Under the pieces are notes generated by a model that had not been told where the DNA came from, searched no databases, and worked only from the letters and a program-made list of their open reading frames with translations. The position numbers were made by a program, and so were the translations under genes. From Paenibacillus xylanilyticus (GTDB taxonomy: Bacteria > Bacillota > Bacilli > Paenibacillales > Paenibacillaceae): DNA of 64,000 bases. Positions 1 to 9,127 of this stretch are shown piece by piece. How positions within the stretch are numbered: the stretch's first letter is position 1; each line of letters starts with the position of its first letter. The DNA is taken from the NCBI RefSeq assembly GCF_009664365.1, contig NZ_CP044310.1:1871001-1935000 (forward strand), given 5' to 3'.

Positions 1-1
1 A

Positions 2-271
2 CAGGGACAAGGCGTCGGCAAGCACATGATTAAGGAAGCGATTGAAGCAGCGGGCAGGCTGGGCTGTCGTACTGTCGAGATCGGAACTGGCAATTCCAGT
101 TTTCATCAGTTGAAGCTGTATCAGCGCTGCGGTTTTCGCATTATAGGAGTTGATCGAGACTATTTTGTAAGACATTACGATGAAGAGATTATCGAGGACG
201 GTATTCGCTGCGTGGATATGATCCGCCTGGCGGTGGACTTGGATACTCTAGTGGAGGAAAACAACAAGTGA
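2..271 (+). CDS. GNAT family N-acetyltransferase, C-terminal part
   Basis: This is the 3' end of an acetyltransferase gene whose start lies before the window. The visible frame opens with QGQGVGKHM, the acetyl-CoA pyrophosphate-binding loop (Q/R-x-x-G-x-G/A) of GNAT motif A. It is followed by a typical motif B region with NSSFHQLKLYQRCGFR, where the conserved Tyr and the GF of the last GNAT strands are seen. The family transfers acetyl from acetyl-CoA to an amine; the substrate cannot be told. The stop overlaps the GTG of the next gene, so the two are probably translated together. An internal ATG at 26 is not the true start because the diagnostic loop precedes it. Confidence 0.85.
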   Translation, partial: QGQGVGKHMIKEAIEAAGRLGCRTVEIGTGNSSFHQLKLYQRCGFRIIGVDRDYFVRHYDEEIIEDGIRCVDMIRLAVDLDTLVEENNK

Positions 272-624
272 GAATTTATCGGTTAGCACCTGAAAATGCG
301 CGAATCGTTACGGCTTTTGGAAGTAGTGGAGCAGAAATTACGCGAATACTTCGAAACACCTCGGGTTTCCAGGTATCTTATCTCAAACTCACTGGCGGCG
401 GAGAATTGGGTCTTCATCCGGCTGTTGGGGAGCAGGTGTTTCTGGTACTTGAAGGTGAAGGCTGGGTTGAAGGTGAAACGGGGGAACGTATAGTTATCCA
501 AGCTGGAGAAGCTGCATTCTGGATGGACGGTGAGAACCATCGTTCCGGTTCGGAGCATGGGTTAACAGCCATGTTGATCGAAGGAAGTGAGCTGGATATT
601 CGTTTGTCCTTGCATGCTAAATGA
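268..624 (+). CDS. Small cupin-domain protein
   Basis: A 118-residue single-domain cupin. Residues about 35-110 carry the cupin pattern: a glycine-rich first motif (GGGELGLHP, then E), a FLVLEGEGWVEGE turn and a second motif with AGEAAFWMDGENHRS. The first motif has one His instead of the usual two, so metal binding may be altered or lost. The start is GTG at 268, overlapping the TGA of the acetyltransferase, with GGAGG about 10 nt upstream. Cupins of this size bind small ligands or metals or act as small isomerases; no specific role can be assigned. It belongs to the overlapping GNAT-cupin-micromembrane-NUDIX cluster. Confidence 0.8.
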   Translation: MRIYRLAPENARIVTAFGSSGAEITRILRNTSGFQVSYLKLTGGGELGLHPAVGEQVFLVLEGEGWVEGETGERIVIQAGEAAFWMDGENHRSGSEHGLTAMLIEGSELDIRLSLHAK

Positions 625-648
625 ATCTGAAAAGGGGGAGGTGAAGCC

Positions 649-783
649 TTGAGTATGCTCTGGGTGGTCGTCATTATAACGGGGTTAATCTTCACTCCAT
701 CGTTTTATCAGATGAATAAGCGGATACGACAATTGGAGGAACAGGTCAGATACCTCACGGATGAAAGAAGGAATCATTCATGA
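649..783 (+). CDS. 44-residue single-span membrane protein
   Basis: A short gene with a strong site GGAGGTG at 637-643, five bases before a TTG start at 649; an in-frame ATG at 655 is the alternative. The product begins with a hydrophobic span (LWVVVIITGLIF, then PSFY), followed by a basic amphipathic tail with KRIRQLEEQVRYLTDERR that could form a short coiled coil. The layout of one N-terminal anchor and a cytosolic charged helix resembles small Bacillales membrane proteins of unknown function. Its TGA overlaps the ATG of the NUDIX gene (ATGA), implying translational coupling. No function can be assigned. Confidence 0.6.
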   Translation: MSMLWVVVIITGLIFTPSFYQMNKRIRQLEEQVRYLTDERRNHS

Positions 784-1211
784 ATCAACATACACATCTG
801 GGGGTATACGGTCTTATTCGATGGGGCGACAAGATATTGTTAATTCATAAAGCACGAGGGGCATATAAAGGTCATTGGGATCTGCCTGGTGGCAGGCTGG
901 AATTCGGAGAACAGCCGGAGACCGCCCTGCACCGCGAGATTGAAGAAGAAACGGGACTTACAGATGTGCAGGTGACTATTCGGACTGCGGAATCCACTGT
1001 TGTGCATTGGGTGTATCAGGGAATGCCTGAGGAGCTTTATCATATCGGTATTTTGTATGATGTGCAGTTGAAGTCGGACAAGCAGGCAAGTGAGATCAGG
1101 AAAGAACCGGATGGGGAAGATTCATTGGGTGCCGCTTGGTTTGCAATGGAGCAGGTTCAGCAGCTCTCCTTAACACCATTTGCCTCACATATGATTTTTG
1201 AACGTAGTTAA
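780..1211 (+). CDS. NUDIX hydrolase
   Basis: A 143-residue NUDIX protein. The 23-residue Nudix box is complete at about residues 38-60: G-x5-E-x7-R-E-I-x-E-E-x-G-L, with the metal-binding REIEEE core. The upstream GHWDLPGG strand is typical of the MutT/ADP-ribose pyrophosphatase-like groups. The family hydrolyses a nucleoside diphosphate linked to another moiety, using Mg; the substrate is not clear from sequence. The ATG overlaps the stop of the preceding microprotein. The gene ends the small overlapping cluster and is followed by about 200 nt before tRNA-Pro. Confidence 0.9.
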   Translation: MNQHTHLGVYGLIRWGDKILLIHKARGAYKGHWDLPGGRLEFGEQPETALHREIEEETGLTDVQVTIRTAESTVVHWVYQGMPEELYHIGILYDVQLKSDKQASEIRKEPDGEDSLGAAWFAMEQVQQLSLTPFASHMIFERS

Positions 1212-1295
1212 GAGCCAGGATTGGATATCGGGATACATGTAATAGGTACGGCAGCGTTTTAAAAGAAACCCATAGGTAGACCCAATGGTTATATA

Positions 1296-1325
1296 TTGCC
1301 AGGTGAAGCGAGCGTACGGTATAAT
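1296..1325 (+). promoter_or_regulatory. Candidate sigma-A promoter for tRNA-Pro
   Basis: TTGCCA at 1296-1301, an 18-nt spacer, and a perfect TATAAT at 1320-1325. It lies about 100 nt before the tRNA. A small hairpin (ATCCC/GGGAT near 1348-1362) lies in the putative 5' leader of the precursor. Confidence 0.5.
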
Positions 1326-1422
1326 TTGGATATATGTTGATTGGGATCCCGCAATGGGATTTAGCGATTTGGAATATGAAAAAGAACTACACTATAATTC
1401 GCGAATTCAATTTGCTATTTAT

Positions 1423-1496
1423 CGGGGTATAGCGCAGCCTGGTAGCGCGCACCCTTGGGGTGGGTGAGGTCGTGGGTTCAAATCCCGCTACTCCGA
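1423..1496 (+). tRNA. tRNA-Pro (anticodon GGG)
   Basis: A 74-nt cloverleaf. The acceptor stem CGGGGTA pairs with TACTCCG, with discriminator A at 1496. The D-arm is GCGC...GCGC. The anticodon stem CACCC/GGGTG encloses loop TTGGGGT, giving anticodon GGG. The T-arm GTGGG/CCCGC encloses TTCAAAT. No CCA is encoded. It reads CCC/CCU proline codons. A second tRNA-Pro with anticodon TGG lies at 48176. Confidence 0.95.
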
Positions 1497-1522
1497 TTCG
1501 AAACGGTACACCGAAGCGAAGG

Positions 1523-1553
1523 CTGTGAATCTGTCGATTCACGGTCTTTTTTT
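1523..1553 (+). terminator. Rho-independent terminator after tRNA-Pro
   Basis: Perfect stem GTGAATC/GATTCAC (1525-1531 with 1536-1542), loop TGTC, followed by GG and a run of T residues to 1553. Confidence 0.85.
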
Positions 1554-1882
1554 GTTGAATCTGTTCTCATATGGTTAATGTTTAACTGGACGGTTTGTTT
1601 TGACTGGTTATGGACTACAATTCATATTAAAGGGGGTTAATGCGGAAACATGGGAACAGATTTATCTGCGATATGCAGAGTTTATGCTCCATTTATCTGA
1701 TTCATCTAATTTATGCATCAATTGAACTAAAAATAGGAAATGCTCCTGAGCGTAAAAGTTTATAGAATAGACATTAGAAAACGAATTCGATTTACATTGA
1801 GCTAGATGGAACCCTCGAGCAGATTCGGACACGATTCGACATCTGTGTTGGCGGCATATCCAATTATTGTTTATTATGTTTT

Positions 1883-1930
1883 TGAAAACGCAGACAAACC
1901 TTGACGGGAGCGTCGGAACAACGTTATTTA
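1883..1930 (+). promoter_or_regulatory. cre-like site and candidate promoter of odhAB
   Basis: TGAAAACGCAGACA at 1883-1896 matches the catabolite-responsive element consensus TGWAANCGNTNWCA at 13 of 14 positions. It lies just before a possible promoter: TTGACG at 1901-1906, an 18-nt spacer and TATTTA at 1925-1930. CcpA-dependent control of TCA-cycle genes is known in Bacilli; its operation here is inference. The rest of 1554-2056 holds nothing else I can support. Confidence 0.45.
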
Positions 1931-2056
1931 CCCCCAACATCACGATGATTGGACTTCATGAAAAATTTCGCTTAAAATGTTGAACGAACGCAAATTACGG
2001 CTTAGTCAATGATTTCCGTCAAAAAACACGACTAAATCAAGACGGAGGGAACGTCG

Positions 2057-4930
2057 ATGACGATCGAGGAAGGCAACAAGAAGCCCTGGGAAAGTTACTA
2101 TGGACCCAATTTGGGATACGTACAAGAACAATATGAATTATTCTCTCAAGACCCTGAATCGGTTACACCCGCATATCGGGAATTGTTTGAACAATGGGGT
2201 GCTCCGCCGATGCCCGGCAGAGATGCACATACAGCCACTTATTCCGGCAACGCCCAAACAGCTTCCGGGAGCGTGGATATTCAATTATTACAGAAAGCGG
2301 TTACAGCCGGGAAACTGGTTTGGAATATTCGAACTTATGGTCACCTTGCCGCGGATATTGATCCGCTTGGCATAAGTGAGGATTCAGATACATCTTTATT
2401 GGAACCGAAGCATTTTGAATTGAATGAAGAAGATTTGAAAGCACTGCCCGCATCCCTGATCTGGGAAGGTGCAGATGGACAGACAACCAACGGCTGGGAT
2501 GCCATTCAGCGTCTGCGCCAGATCTATACAGGTCCGATCGCTTATGAATTCAGCCATGTTCATGAAGTTCATGAACGCGAGTGGCTTAACCGCCGTGCTG
2601 AATCCCGGACTTCCCCGGCACCACTGAATCAGGATGAACGGAAGGCACTGCTTGAACGTCTGGTTGAGGTGGAGCAGTTCGAGGATTTCCTTCACAAAAC
2701 GTTTGTGGGACAAAAACGCTTTTCGATTGAAGGAAACGACGTGCTCGTACCGATGCTGGATGAAGCAGTACGCATTATGGCACACTCGGGCTCAAGCCAC
2801 ATTTTGATGGGGATGGCTCACCGGGGTCGCCTGAACGTGCTCGCTCATGTCCTGGGTAAACCATACAGCAAAATTTTCTCTGAATTCCATCATTCCCCGA
2901 ACAAGGATCTGGTTCCGTCTGAAGGATCGACAGGAATCAATTACGGCTGGACAGGGGATGTCAAATACCACCTTGGTGCGAACCGCTTTGTAAAAGATGG
3001 TGAAGCAGTACAGGCTCGTCTGACACTGGCTAACAATCCGAGTCATCTGGAGTACGTTAACCCTGTCGTTCAAGGCTTTGCACGTGCGGCGCAGGATGAT
3101 CGGCGTGATCCGGGATATCCGAAACAGGACGTTACAAAAGCAGCGACAATTCTGATGCATGGCGATGCAGCCTTCCCTGGTGAAGGCATTGTGGCCGAAA
3201 CGCTCAATTTCAAAGCACTCCCTGGCTATCAGAACGGCGGAACGATTCATATTATTGTGAACAACCGTCTCGGGTTTACAACCGATAGCAGCGATTCCCG
3301 TTCTACTTATTACGCGAGTGACCTTGCCAAAGGTTACGAGATTCCGATTGTGCATGTGAATGCAGACAATCCGGAAGCTTGTATCGCGGCGATTCGCATG
3401 GCAGCAGAGTACCGCAACAAGTTCAAGAAGGATTTCCTGATTGATCTGATCGGTTACCGCCGCTATGGTCACAATGAAACGGACGATCCAGAGACAACTC
3501 AACCGAAGGTCTATGAAAAAGTGAAGAGTCACCCTACAGTGAGTCATCTGTATCAGGACCAGCTCAAGCAGGAAGCGGTTGTTGATGATGCATCTATTGG
3601 CAGCATTCGCGATGCCGTAACGAATCGCCTGAAAGAAGCTTATGAACAAATGAAGAAAAACGAAGTTCATGAGCAGTCACAACTGAAAGCCACTCAACCT
3701 GAGGCGGTGTCGCTTATTCCAACAGCAGTACCGCTGGAAAATCTGCGCAGCATTAATGCCGATCTGTTGAAATGGCCAGAGAACTTCAATGTATATCCGA
3801 AGTTGCAGCGTATTCTGCAGCGTCGCAGTACTTCCCTGAACGAGGGCGAAAAAGTGGACTGGAGTCTTGCCGAGACATTGGCATTTGCCACAATTTTGGC
3901 TGACGGCAAGCCAATTCGGATCAGCGGACAGGACGCAGAACGTGCAACCTTCGCTCACCGGAATCTGGTATTGCATGATTCGGAGAACGGGACAACATTT
4001 TGCCCGCTGCATCATCTGCCACAAGCTCGTGCGGCGTTTGCCATTTACAACAGCCCGCTGTCGGAAGAGTCGGTACTTGGATTTGAGTATGGATATAACG
4101 TGTACTCTCCGGATACGCTTGTCATCTGGGAAGCTCAATTTGGTGACTTCGCCAACTGTGCACAGGTTATTTTTGACCAATTCGTATCCGCTGGCCGTGC
4201 CAAATGGTCTCAGAAGTCGAGTCTGGTCATGCTGCTTCCTCATGCCAATGAAGGGCAGGGACCTGAGCATACAAGTGCCCGTCTTGAACGTTTCCTGCAG
4301 CTCTGTGCAGAAGATAATATGACGGTTGCGAACTTGACGAGTGCATCCCAGTATTTCCATCTGCTGCGCCGTCAGGCTTCGTTGACTGAAACAGAAGATG
4401 CACGTCCTCTGGTCTTGATGTCGCCGAAGAGTCTTATTCGTAATCCGCGTGTTGCATCACCCGCTGCAGCGTTCAGTGAAGGCAAGTTTGAGCCTGTACT
4501 TGAACAAGCAGGGCTTGGAACCAAACCGGATCGCGTAGAACGCATCATTCTGTGCAGTGGGAAGATCGCCATCGATCTCGAGGATGCTTTTGAGAAAGAC
4601 AAAGCCGACTGGTCCTGGCTTCACATCATTCGTGTTGAACAGCTGTATCCGTTCCCGGCGGAAGAAATCTCGCGCGTACTTGCACGTTTCAGCAAGCTGA
4701 AAGAATTGGTTTGGGTTCAGGAAGAGAACAAAAACATGGGAGCCTGGACATACATGGAACCTCGCTTGCGCGCTATTGCACCGGAAGGCACAACCGTGAG
4801 ATACGAAGGCCGTCCGGAACACGCGAGTCCTTCCAGCGGTTATCAAAGTGTGCATAGCATGGAGCAGCAACAGATTATTACATCCGCGTTGAAGCAAACG
4901 ACGAAGAATAATATTCCACTGGGGAGGTAA
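2057..4930 (+). CDS. odhA: 2-oxoglutarate dehydrogenase E1 component
   Basis: A 957-residue thiamine-diphosphate E1 subunit, close to the usual OdhA/SucA length. It decarboxylates 2-oxoglutarate and transfers the succinyl group to the lipoyl arm of E2 in the TCA-cycle complex. Seen in order: the short N-terminal segment ([12 protein letters not shown]), [11 protein letters not shown] near residue 250, the ThDP/Mg region ending in [13 protein letters not shown] near 470, and the transketolase-like pyrimidine domain with [11 protein letters not shown] and [17 protein letters not shown]. The ATG at 2057 follows GGAGGG with good spacing. Five bases separate it from odhB. The E3 (lpd) is not in the window. 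A cre-like site precedes the promoter. Confidence 0.97.
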   Translation: MTIEEGNKKPWESYYGPNLGYVQEQYELFSQDPESVTPAYRELFEQWGAPPMPGRDAHTATYSGNAQTASGSVDIQLLQKAVTAGKLVWNIRTYGHLAADIDPLGISEDSDTSLLEPKHFELNEEDLKALPASLIWEGADGQTTNGWDAIQRLRQIYTGPIAYEFSHVHEVHEREWLNRRAESRTSPAPLNQDERKALLERLVEVEQFEDFLHKTFVGQKRFSIEGNDVLVPMLDEAVRIMAHSGSSHILMGMAHRGRLNVLAHVLGKPYSKIFSEFHHSPNKDLVPSEGSTGINYGWTGDVKYHLGANRFVKDGEAVQARLTLANNPSHLEYVNPVVQGFARAAQDDRRDPGYPKQDVTKAATILMHGDAAFPGEGIVAETLNFKALPGYQNGGTIHIIVNNRLGFTTDSSDSRSTYYASDLAKGYEIPIVHVNADNPEACIAAIRMAAEYRNKFKKDFLIDLIGYRRYGHNETDDPETTQPKVYEKVKSHPTVSHLYQDQLKQEAVVDDASIGSIRDAVTNRLKEAYEQMKKNEVHEQSQLKATQPEAVSLIPTAVPLENLRSINADLLKWPENFNVYPKLQRILQRRSTSLNEGEKVDWSLAETLAFATILADGKPIRISGQDAERATFAHRNLVLHDSENGTTFCPLHHLPQARAAFAIYNSPLSEESVLGFEYGYNVYSPDTLVIWEAQFGDFANCAQVIFDQFVSAGRAKWSQKSSLVMLLPHANEGQGPEHTSARLERFLQLCAEDNMTVANLTSASQYFHLLRRQASLTETEDARPLVLMSPKSLIRNPRVASPAAAFSEGKFEPVLEQAGLGTKPDRVERIILCSGKIAIDLEDAFEKDKADWSWLHIIRVEQLYPFPAEEISRVLARFSKLKELVWVQEENKNMGAWTYMEPRLRAIAPEGTTVRYEGRPEHASPSSGYQSVHSMEQQQIITSALKQTTKNNIPLGR

Positions 4931-4935
4931 CAGCT

Positions 4936-6219
4936 GTGAGTGAAATTAAAGTACCTGCAATGGGTGAATCAATTACTGAAGGAACGGTTTCCAGATGGCT
5001 TGTCAAAGAAGGCGAAACCGTAAATCAGGGTGACGTTCTTCTGGAGCTGGAAACAGATAAAGTGAATATCGAAATCAGTGCCGAAGAGAGCGGAGTACTC
5101 GAGAAAATTATTCGTCAGGAAGGCGAGACCGTTGAAATCGGAGAAACGATTGGTACACTGGGAGCAGGAACAGGAGGAGGAAGCGGAGCACCCGCTTCCC
5201 AGCCGGCTGCAGAACAGCAACAGGCTGCGGCCCCAGCTCCAGAAGCAGTGGCAGTAGCAGTAGCGACTCCACCTGCAGCTGCAGCTCCGGAATCTTCCGA
5301 GAATGGAACCAAAACGGCTTCACCAGCGGCACGCAAGCTTGCTCGCGAGCGCGGCATTGAGCTGGACCAGGTGCAAAGCAAAGATCCAATCGGACGTGTG
5401 TATCAGGAAGACGTAAAAAGTCATAACACGCAGGCACCGGCTTCAACGCCAGCTCCTGCAAGCAAAGCTCCAGCAGCACCAGCGAGTGCTCCGGCAGCTG
5501 GAGGTTCTACTTATGCTAAGCCGGTTGAACGCCAACGCATGTCCCGTCGCCGGGCTACCATTGCGAAGCGTCTGGTAGAAGCACAGCAAACGGCTGCAAT
5601 GCTGACAACCTTTAACGAAGTAGACATGACTGCAATCATGGATGTTCGTAAACGTCGTAAGGACAAGTTCAAAGAGAAGCACGATATCGGCCTGGGATTC
5701 ATGTCTTTCTTTACTAAAGCCGTGGTTGGCGCACTGAAAAAATTCCCAACCATCAATGCTGAGATTGATGGAGAAGATGTTGTACTCAAAAAATATTACG
5801 ACATCGGAATCGCAGTGTCTGCCAAGGAAGGTCTTGTTGTTCCGGTTGTTCGCGATGCAGATCGACTGGGCTTCGCTGAGATTGAGAAGAGTATTGCGGA
5901 CCTCGCTTCCAAAGCTCGCTCCAACTCTCTTGCGCTCTCCGACCTGCAAGGCGGTACGTTTACGATTACCAATGGCGGAACATTTGGTTCCCTGTTGTCT
6001 ACACCGATCCTGAATACACCTCAAGTGGGTATTCTCGGTATGCATAAGATTCAGCTTCGTCCGGTGGCGATCGATGCAGAACGTATGGAAAATCGTCCAA
6101 TGATGTATATCGCATTGTCTTACGATCACCGTATTATCGATGGTAGCGAGGCAGTACGCTTCCTCGTTACGGTGAAGGAACTGCTGGAAGATCCAGAATC
6201 CTTGCTGATCGAAGGGTAA
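4936..6219 (+). CDS. odhB: Dihydrolipoyllysine succinyltransferase (2-oxoglutarate dehydrogenase E2)
   Basis: A 427-residue E2 core protein. The N-terminal lipoyl domain carries ETDKVN with the lipoylated Lys42. An Ala/Pro-rich linker (about 75-125) is followed by the peripheral E3-binding domain (about 128-162, [16 protein letters not shown]), a second Ala/Pro linker, and the catalytic domain ending in [13 protein letters not shown] with the H-x3-D-G active-site motif near residue 400. It moves the succinyl group from lipoate to CoA. GTG start at 4936, with GGGGAGG 9 nt upstream lying inside the odhA stop region. It is the second and last gene of the operon, closed by a long hairpin. Confidence 0.97.
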   Translation: MSEIKVPAMGESITEGTVSRWLVKEGETVNQGDVLLELETDKVNIEISAEESGVLEKIIRQEGETVEIGETIGTLGAGTGGGSGAPASQPAAEQQQAAAPAPEAVAVAVATPPAAAAPESSENGTKTASPAARKLARERGIELDQVQSKDPIGRVYQEDVKSHNTQAPASTPAPASKAPAAPASAPAAGGSTYAKPVERQRMSRRRATIAKRLVEAQQTAAMLTTFNEVDMTAIMDVRKRRKDKFKEKHDIGLGFMSFFTKAVVGALKKFPTINAEIDGEDVVLKKYYDIGIAVSAKEGLVVPVVRDADRLGFAEIEKSIADLASKARSNSLALSDLQGGTFTITNGGTFGSLLSTPILNTPQVGILGMHKIQLRPVAIDAERMENRPMMYIALSYDHRIIDGSEAVRFLVTVKELLEDPESLLIEG

Positions 6220-6264
6220 CACGGACCGAAACAACATTAGCAATCATTATAGGTTCACCTAGCA

Positions 6265-6317
6265 GAAAGCCCCTACCTGGTGCACAGTGCAAACTGTGTC
6301 CCTCGGTAGGGGCTTTC
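6265..6317. terminator. Long convergent hairpin between odhB and the lipase-like gene
   Basis: A 13-bp perfect stem GAAAGCCCCTACC (6265-6277) with GGTAGGGGCTTTC (6305-6317). The loop contains a second hairpin, CACAGT/ACTGTG. T-runs are weak on both sides, but its position between converging genes suggests a bidirectional terminator. Confidence 0.65.
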
Positions 6318-6343
6318 GTATTGCTATAGCTTTGTAAGGAAAG

Positions 6344-7324
6344 TCAGACCGTATCAGCGAGTGTATCACGAATCTCATTCGTGCGGTCTTGCTTGGAGCC
6401 CGGCGTGTGACGCTCTAGCCAGTTGACCACATGCAAGCATACTTCCTCACGATTGGTCTCGTGCAGCATCTCGTGCCGTCCTTCGGGGTACAGGCGATAT
6501 TCTACATCCTGAATCTGTAGCTGTCTGTACTGGGAGACCAGGTTATACACACCTTTACCATTCAGTCCCACAGGGTCCAGTTCTCCGGAGAACAGATACA
6601 CTGCTTTATCCTTTGGAATCCGCTTCATGTTTTCAGGCGTATGGATTTCCAACAACAGTTTGAAAAAATCACGAAAGAATCCGGCGGTACAGATAGCCCC
6701 GCACAATGGATCGTCGATAAATCGTTTAACTTCGTCCGCATCACGCGATAGCCAATCAAATGGTGTGTTTGCCGGACGGAAGGAACGGTTAAAGCCGCCA
6801 AACACAATGGCGTTAAGCAGCATGCTCGGATGTGCCGCACCCTGGATACTACATTGCATGAGTGCGAGTTTTTCGCCAAATCGGAGAAGACCACGCTTCC
6901 CATTGGTTCCGGACAAAATAAATGCATGGTAACGTTCATGTCCAGCATACATCAGATGCTGTACCAGGAACGACCCCATACTATGTCCCATCAGAAACAA
7001 AGGGACCCCCGGATGTTCCTTGGATGCAACCTCACCGAGATTGATCATATCACTTGCCATCCAGCGAAAAGCGTCTGCTCCGGCATTGCCAAGCAGTTTC
7101 GGATTCTCGACAGATTTCCCATGTCCTCGGTGGTCATTGGCGTAGACAGCATACCCGTGACTGGTAAGACACTTGGCGAATTCAACGTATCGTGCTGCGG
7201 TCTCGGCCATGCCGTGCGCAATCTGTACAACGCCTCTGATATCGCATTCCGGATCGGGAAGCCAGCGGTAGACATGAATGCGGGTACCTTCATTACCCAC
7301 AAGGGCAAACGTAGATTCCTGCAT
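6344..7324 (-). CDS. Alpha/beta hydrolase (monoacylglycerol lipase / lysophospholipase type)
   Basis: A 326-residue serine hydrolase of the PldB/Hydrolase_4 family. Visible are HGMAETAARY (oxyanion loop), NDHRGHGKS, and the nucleophile elbow GHSMGS near residue 114. The acid (SGELDPVG) and the catalytic His (EGRHEMLHE) lie near 275 and 304. No signal peptide, so it acts in the cytoplasm or at the inner membrane face. ATG start behind GAAGGAGGGG. It lies 27 nt after manA on the same strand, so they are probably co-transcribed. Family enzymes cleave monoacylglycerols or lysophospholipids; the true substrate is unknown. Confidence 0.88.
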   Translation of the reverse strand: MQESTFALVGNEGTRIHVYRWLPDPECDIRGVVQIAHGMAETAARYVEFAKCLTSHGYAVYANDHRGHGKSVENPKLLGNAGADAFRWMASDMINLGEVASKEHPGVPLFLMGHSMGSFLVQHLMYAGHERYHAFILSGTNGKRGLLRFGEKLALMQCSIQGAAHPSMLLNAIVFGGFNRSFRPANTPFDWLSRDADEVKRFIDDPLCGAICTAGFFRDFFKLLLEIHTPENMKRIPKDKAVYLFSGELDPVGLNGKGVYNLVSQYRQLQIQDVEYRLYPEGRHEMLHETNREEVCLHVVNWLERHTPGSKQDRTNEIRDTLADTV

Positions 7325-7351
7325 CGTGTAACCCCTCCTTCACTGGTTTGA

Positions 7352-8329
7352 TTAAGGTAAATAAGAACGAAGAACTGTCGTATTGCCATCCAGCGTATAA
7401 GCTCCAAGATTGGCAGGCAGCAGGTAGCATTGTCCAGCGCTCAATTCAATTTTTTCTTGGGTATCATTGTCCCATTCCAAGGTTCCGTTCCCTTCACAAA
7501 CGACGAGAATGGTGAAGCTGTCAGCATGAGTAGAGAGTTCCCACCGATCCGTAACAATTCCTTTTTCTACAACAAAATAAGGGCATTCCGCAAGCTTCAG
7601 CCATTCGCCTGGTGTCGCGTTATTCGTTTTCATTGTGGTAGCACCAGCGCCCTCATAGGCAGTCACATTCAAGGAATCCTCAACATGCAGCTCGCGTGGT
7701 TTTCCATCCAGTCCTGGACGATTATAATCGTAGATCCGATAAGTGGTATCCGAATTTTGCTGGATCTCGGCAACGACTACTCCTGCGCACAGAGCATGTA
7801 CCGTTCCGGCAGGGATGAAGAACGTATCTCCCGCTTCAACCGGTACTTGACGGAGCGTATCCATTACCGTGCCATTCTCCAATGCTTCCTTCAGTACCGC
7901 ACGATCGACTCCTTCGTTTAGACCATAGATGATGTGCGCTCCCGGTTTCGCATCCAGCACATACCACATTTCTGTTTTGCCAAGTTCACCTGGAGGAAGG
8001 GCTTCATAATCATCTGTCGGATGAACCTGTACGGATAGATCATCATTGCAGTCCAGCAGTTTGATCAGGAGGGGGAAGCGTCCGCCTTTTTCGGATACAC
8101 CTTTTGTTCCGAGCCACGAAGTGCCCAGCTGTTCCCGCACTTCATCCAGACCTTTACCTGCAAGTTCGCCATTAATGACTTTGGTTGTACCGTTAGGATG
8201 ATCTGCAATCATCCATCCTTCTCCAATATGTCCTTCGGGTGGTGTCAGACCGAATTGCTCCAGCGCCCGACCTCCCCATACACGTTCTTTAAACTCGGGT
8301 TGAAATTGTAGTGGGTATGGCTTAGACAT
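7352..8329 (-). CDS. manA: Mannose-6-phosphate isomerase, class I
   Basis: A 325-residue type I phosphomannose isomerase (short Bacillus type). It converts mannose-6-phosphate and fructose-6-phosphate. Visible are VWGGRALEQFG at the N-terminus, LIKLLDCNDDLSVQVHPTD near residues 88-106 with the zinc-binding Gln/His pair, GKTEMWYVLDA with the zinc Glu, and a C-terminal cupin half with LLPANLGAYTL. ATG at 8329 follows AGAGGAGAG. It is the first gene of a two-gene minus-strand unit with the hydrolase downstream. Confidence 0.95.
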   Translation of the reverse strand: MSKPYPLQFQPEFKERVWGGRALEQFGLTPPEGHIGEGWMIADHPNGTTKVINGELAGKGLDEVREQLGTSWLGTKGVSEKGGRFPLLIKLLDCNDDLSVQVHPTDDYEALPPGELGKTEMWYVLDAKPGAHIIYGLNEGVDRAVLKEALENGTVMDTLRQVPVEAGDTFFIPAGTVHALCAGVVVAEIQQNSDTTYRIYDYNRPGLDGKPRELHVEDSLNVTAYEGAGATTMKTNNATPGEWLKLAECPYFVVEKGIVTDRWELSTHADSFTILVVCEGNGTLEWDNDTQEKIELSAGQCYLLPANLGAYTLDGNTTVLRSYLP

Positions 8330-8452
8330 CGTAATCTCTCCTCTAGTATATGAAGTGGTGAATCGCTTTAATCAAATCCATGTCTGTGCAGCCCGGATTG
8401 TATACGGTTGCAGCAGCCAAATATGTAAAGCACGCATCGTCATAGTAAACGA

Positions 8453-8471
8453 GCCAAGATTAGAGCTTGGC
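8453..8471 (-). terminator. Weak hairpin downstream of ytqB
   Basis: GCCAAG/CTTGGC (8453-8458 with 8466-8471), 70 nt past the ytqB stop. On the minus strand it is followed by only a short T-rich stretch. The remainder of 8330-8541 shows nothing else. Confidence 0.35.
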
Positions 8472-8541
8472 CCATATTTATAAACAGTGATGTCGTGCTG
8501 TTTAATGTGTTTATTTTATGGCATTTGGAGAGTAAAGGAAA

Positions 8542-9126
8542 TTACTTTTTCTCAATGCCAATCAGAAATGGAGAGGCTGCACGCTGCAGCTGGCGGTACA
8601 TCACAACTTGTGCCTGGTCTACAGGCAACGCCGAACACCAGGCCAGTACGGCATCTGCCTCCTGTGCACCACCCTCATGGCCCGGATACAATACAGCTGT
8701 AATTATACCGCGTGGTCGCAATAGGCCTAGTGCTGCTTCCAATGCCCCAATCGTGCTGTCCGTTTGAGTAATAACAGAAGCATCCGCACCTTCGGCCGGC
8801 AGGTATCCCAGGTTAAACATGACTGCGCCAACTTGGCCCTGCCATTGCTCGGGAACAGCTTCAGCCATGCGATCATGACTTAACTCCATCAGGGAGATGG
8901 AACCGAGCTTTGAGCCGTCTTCCTGTTTACGAATTCGGGCTTGTGCAAGAGTCAGCGCTTCATTTTGGATATCGAAACCGATGACTTGGCCGCGTTTCCC
9001 AACCTGCTGTGCGAGAAACAGGGTATCCGCACCAGTGCCTACTGTAGCATCAATCGCAAAATCCCCGGGCTGCAAACGGGAGGATACCCATTGATGGGCG
9101 CAGCTAAGAACCGAGAGAAAGCCCAT
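8542..9126 (-). CDS. ytqB: YtqB-like class I SAM-dependent methyltransferase
   Basis: A 194-residue Rossmann methyltransferase, exactly the length of B. subtilis YtqB. Motif I is DATVGTGADTLFL, followed by a GFDIQ acidic loop, MFNLGYLP (motif IV-like) and a C-terminal FLIGIEKK. YtqB has been studied as a tRNA wobble-uridine-related methyltransferase; the role here is inferred by family. The start is ATG at 9126: GGAGGGG lies 8 nt upstream inside the end of ytqA. An in-frame longer version from 9186 lacks a site and adds 20 atypical residues. One base separates it from ytqA, so translation is coupled. Confidence 0.88.
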   Translation of the reverse strand: MGFLSVLSCAHQWVSSRLQPGDFAIDATVGTGADTLFLAQQVGKRGQVIGFDIQNEALTLAQARIRKQEDGSKLGSISLMELSHDRMAEAVPEQWQGQVGAVMFNLGYLPAEGADASVITQTDSTIGALEAALGLLRPRGIITAVLYPGHEGGAQEADAVLAWCSALPVDQAQVVMYRQLQRAASPFLIGIEKK

Positions 9127-9127
9127 C

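Noticed and set aside
1662..1943. Minus-strand open frame in the gap before odhA
   Set aside because: No ribosome site, no recognisable domain, and it overlaps the probable odhA promoter.
2792..3670. A 292-codon open frame on the minus strand inside odhA
   Set aside because: It mirrors the codon structure of odhA, has no ribosome site and gives a composition (His/Phe/Asn/Cys-rich) typical of antisense shadow frames.
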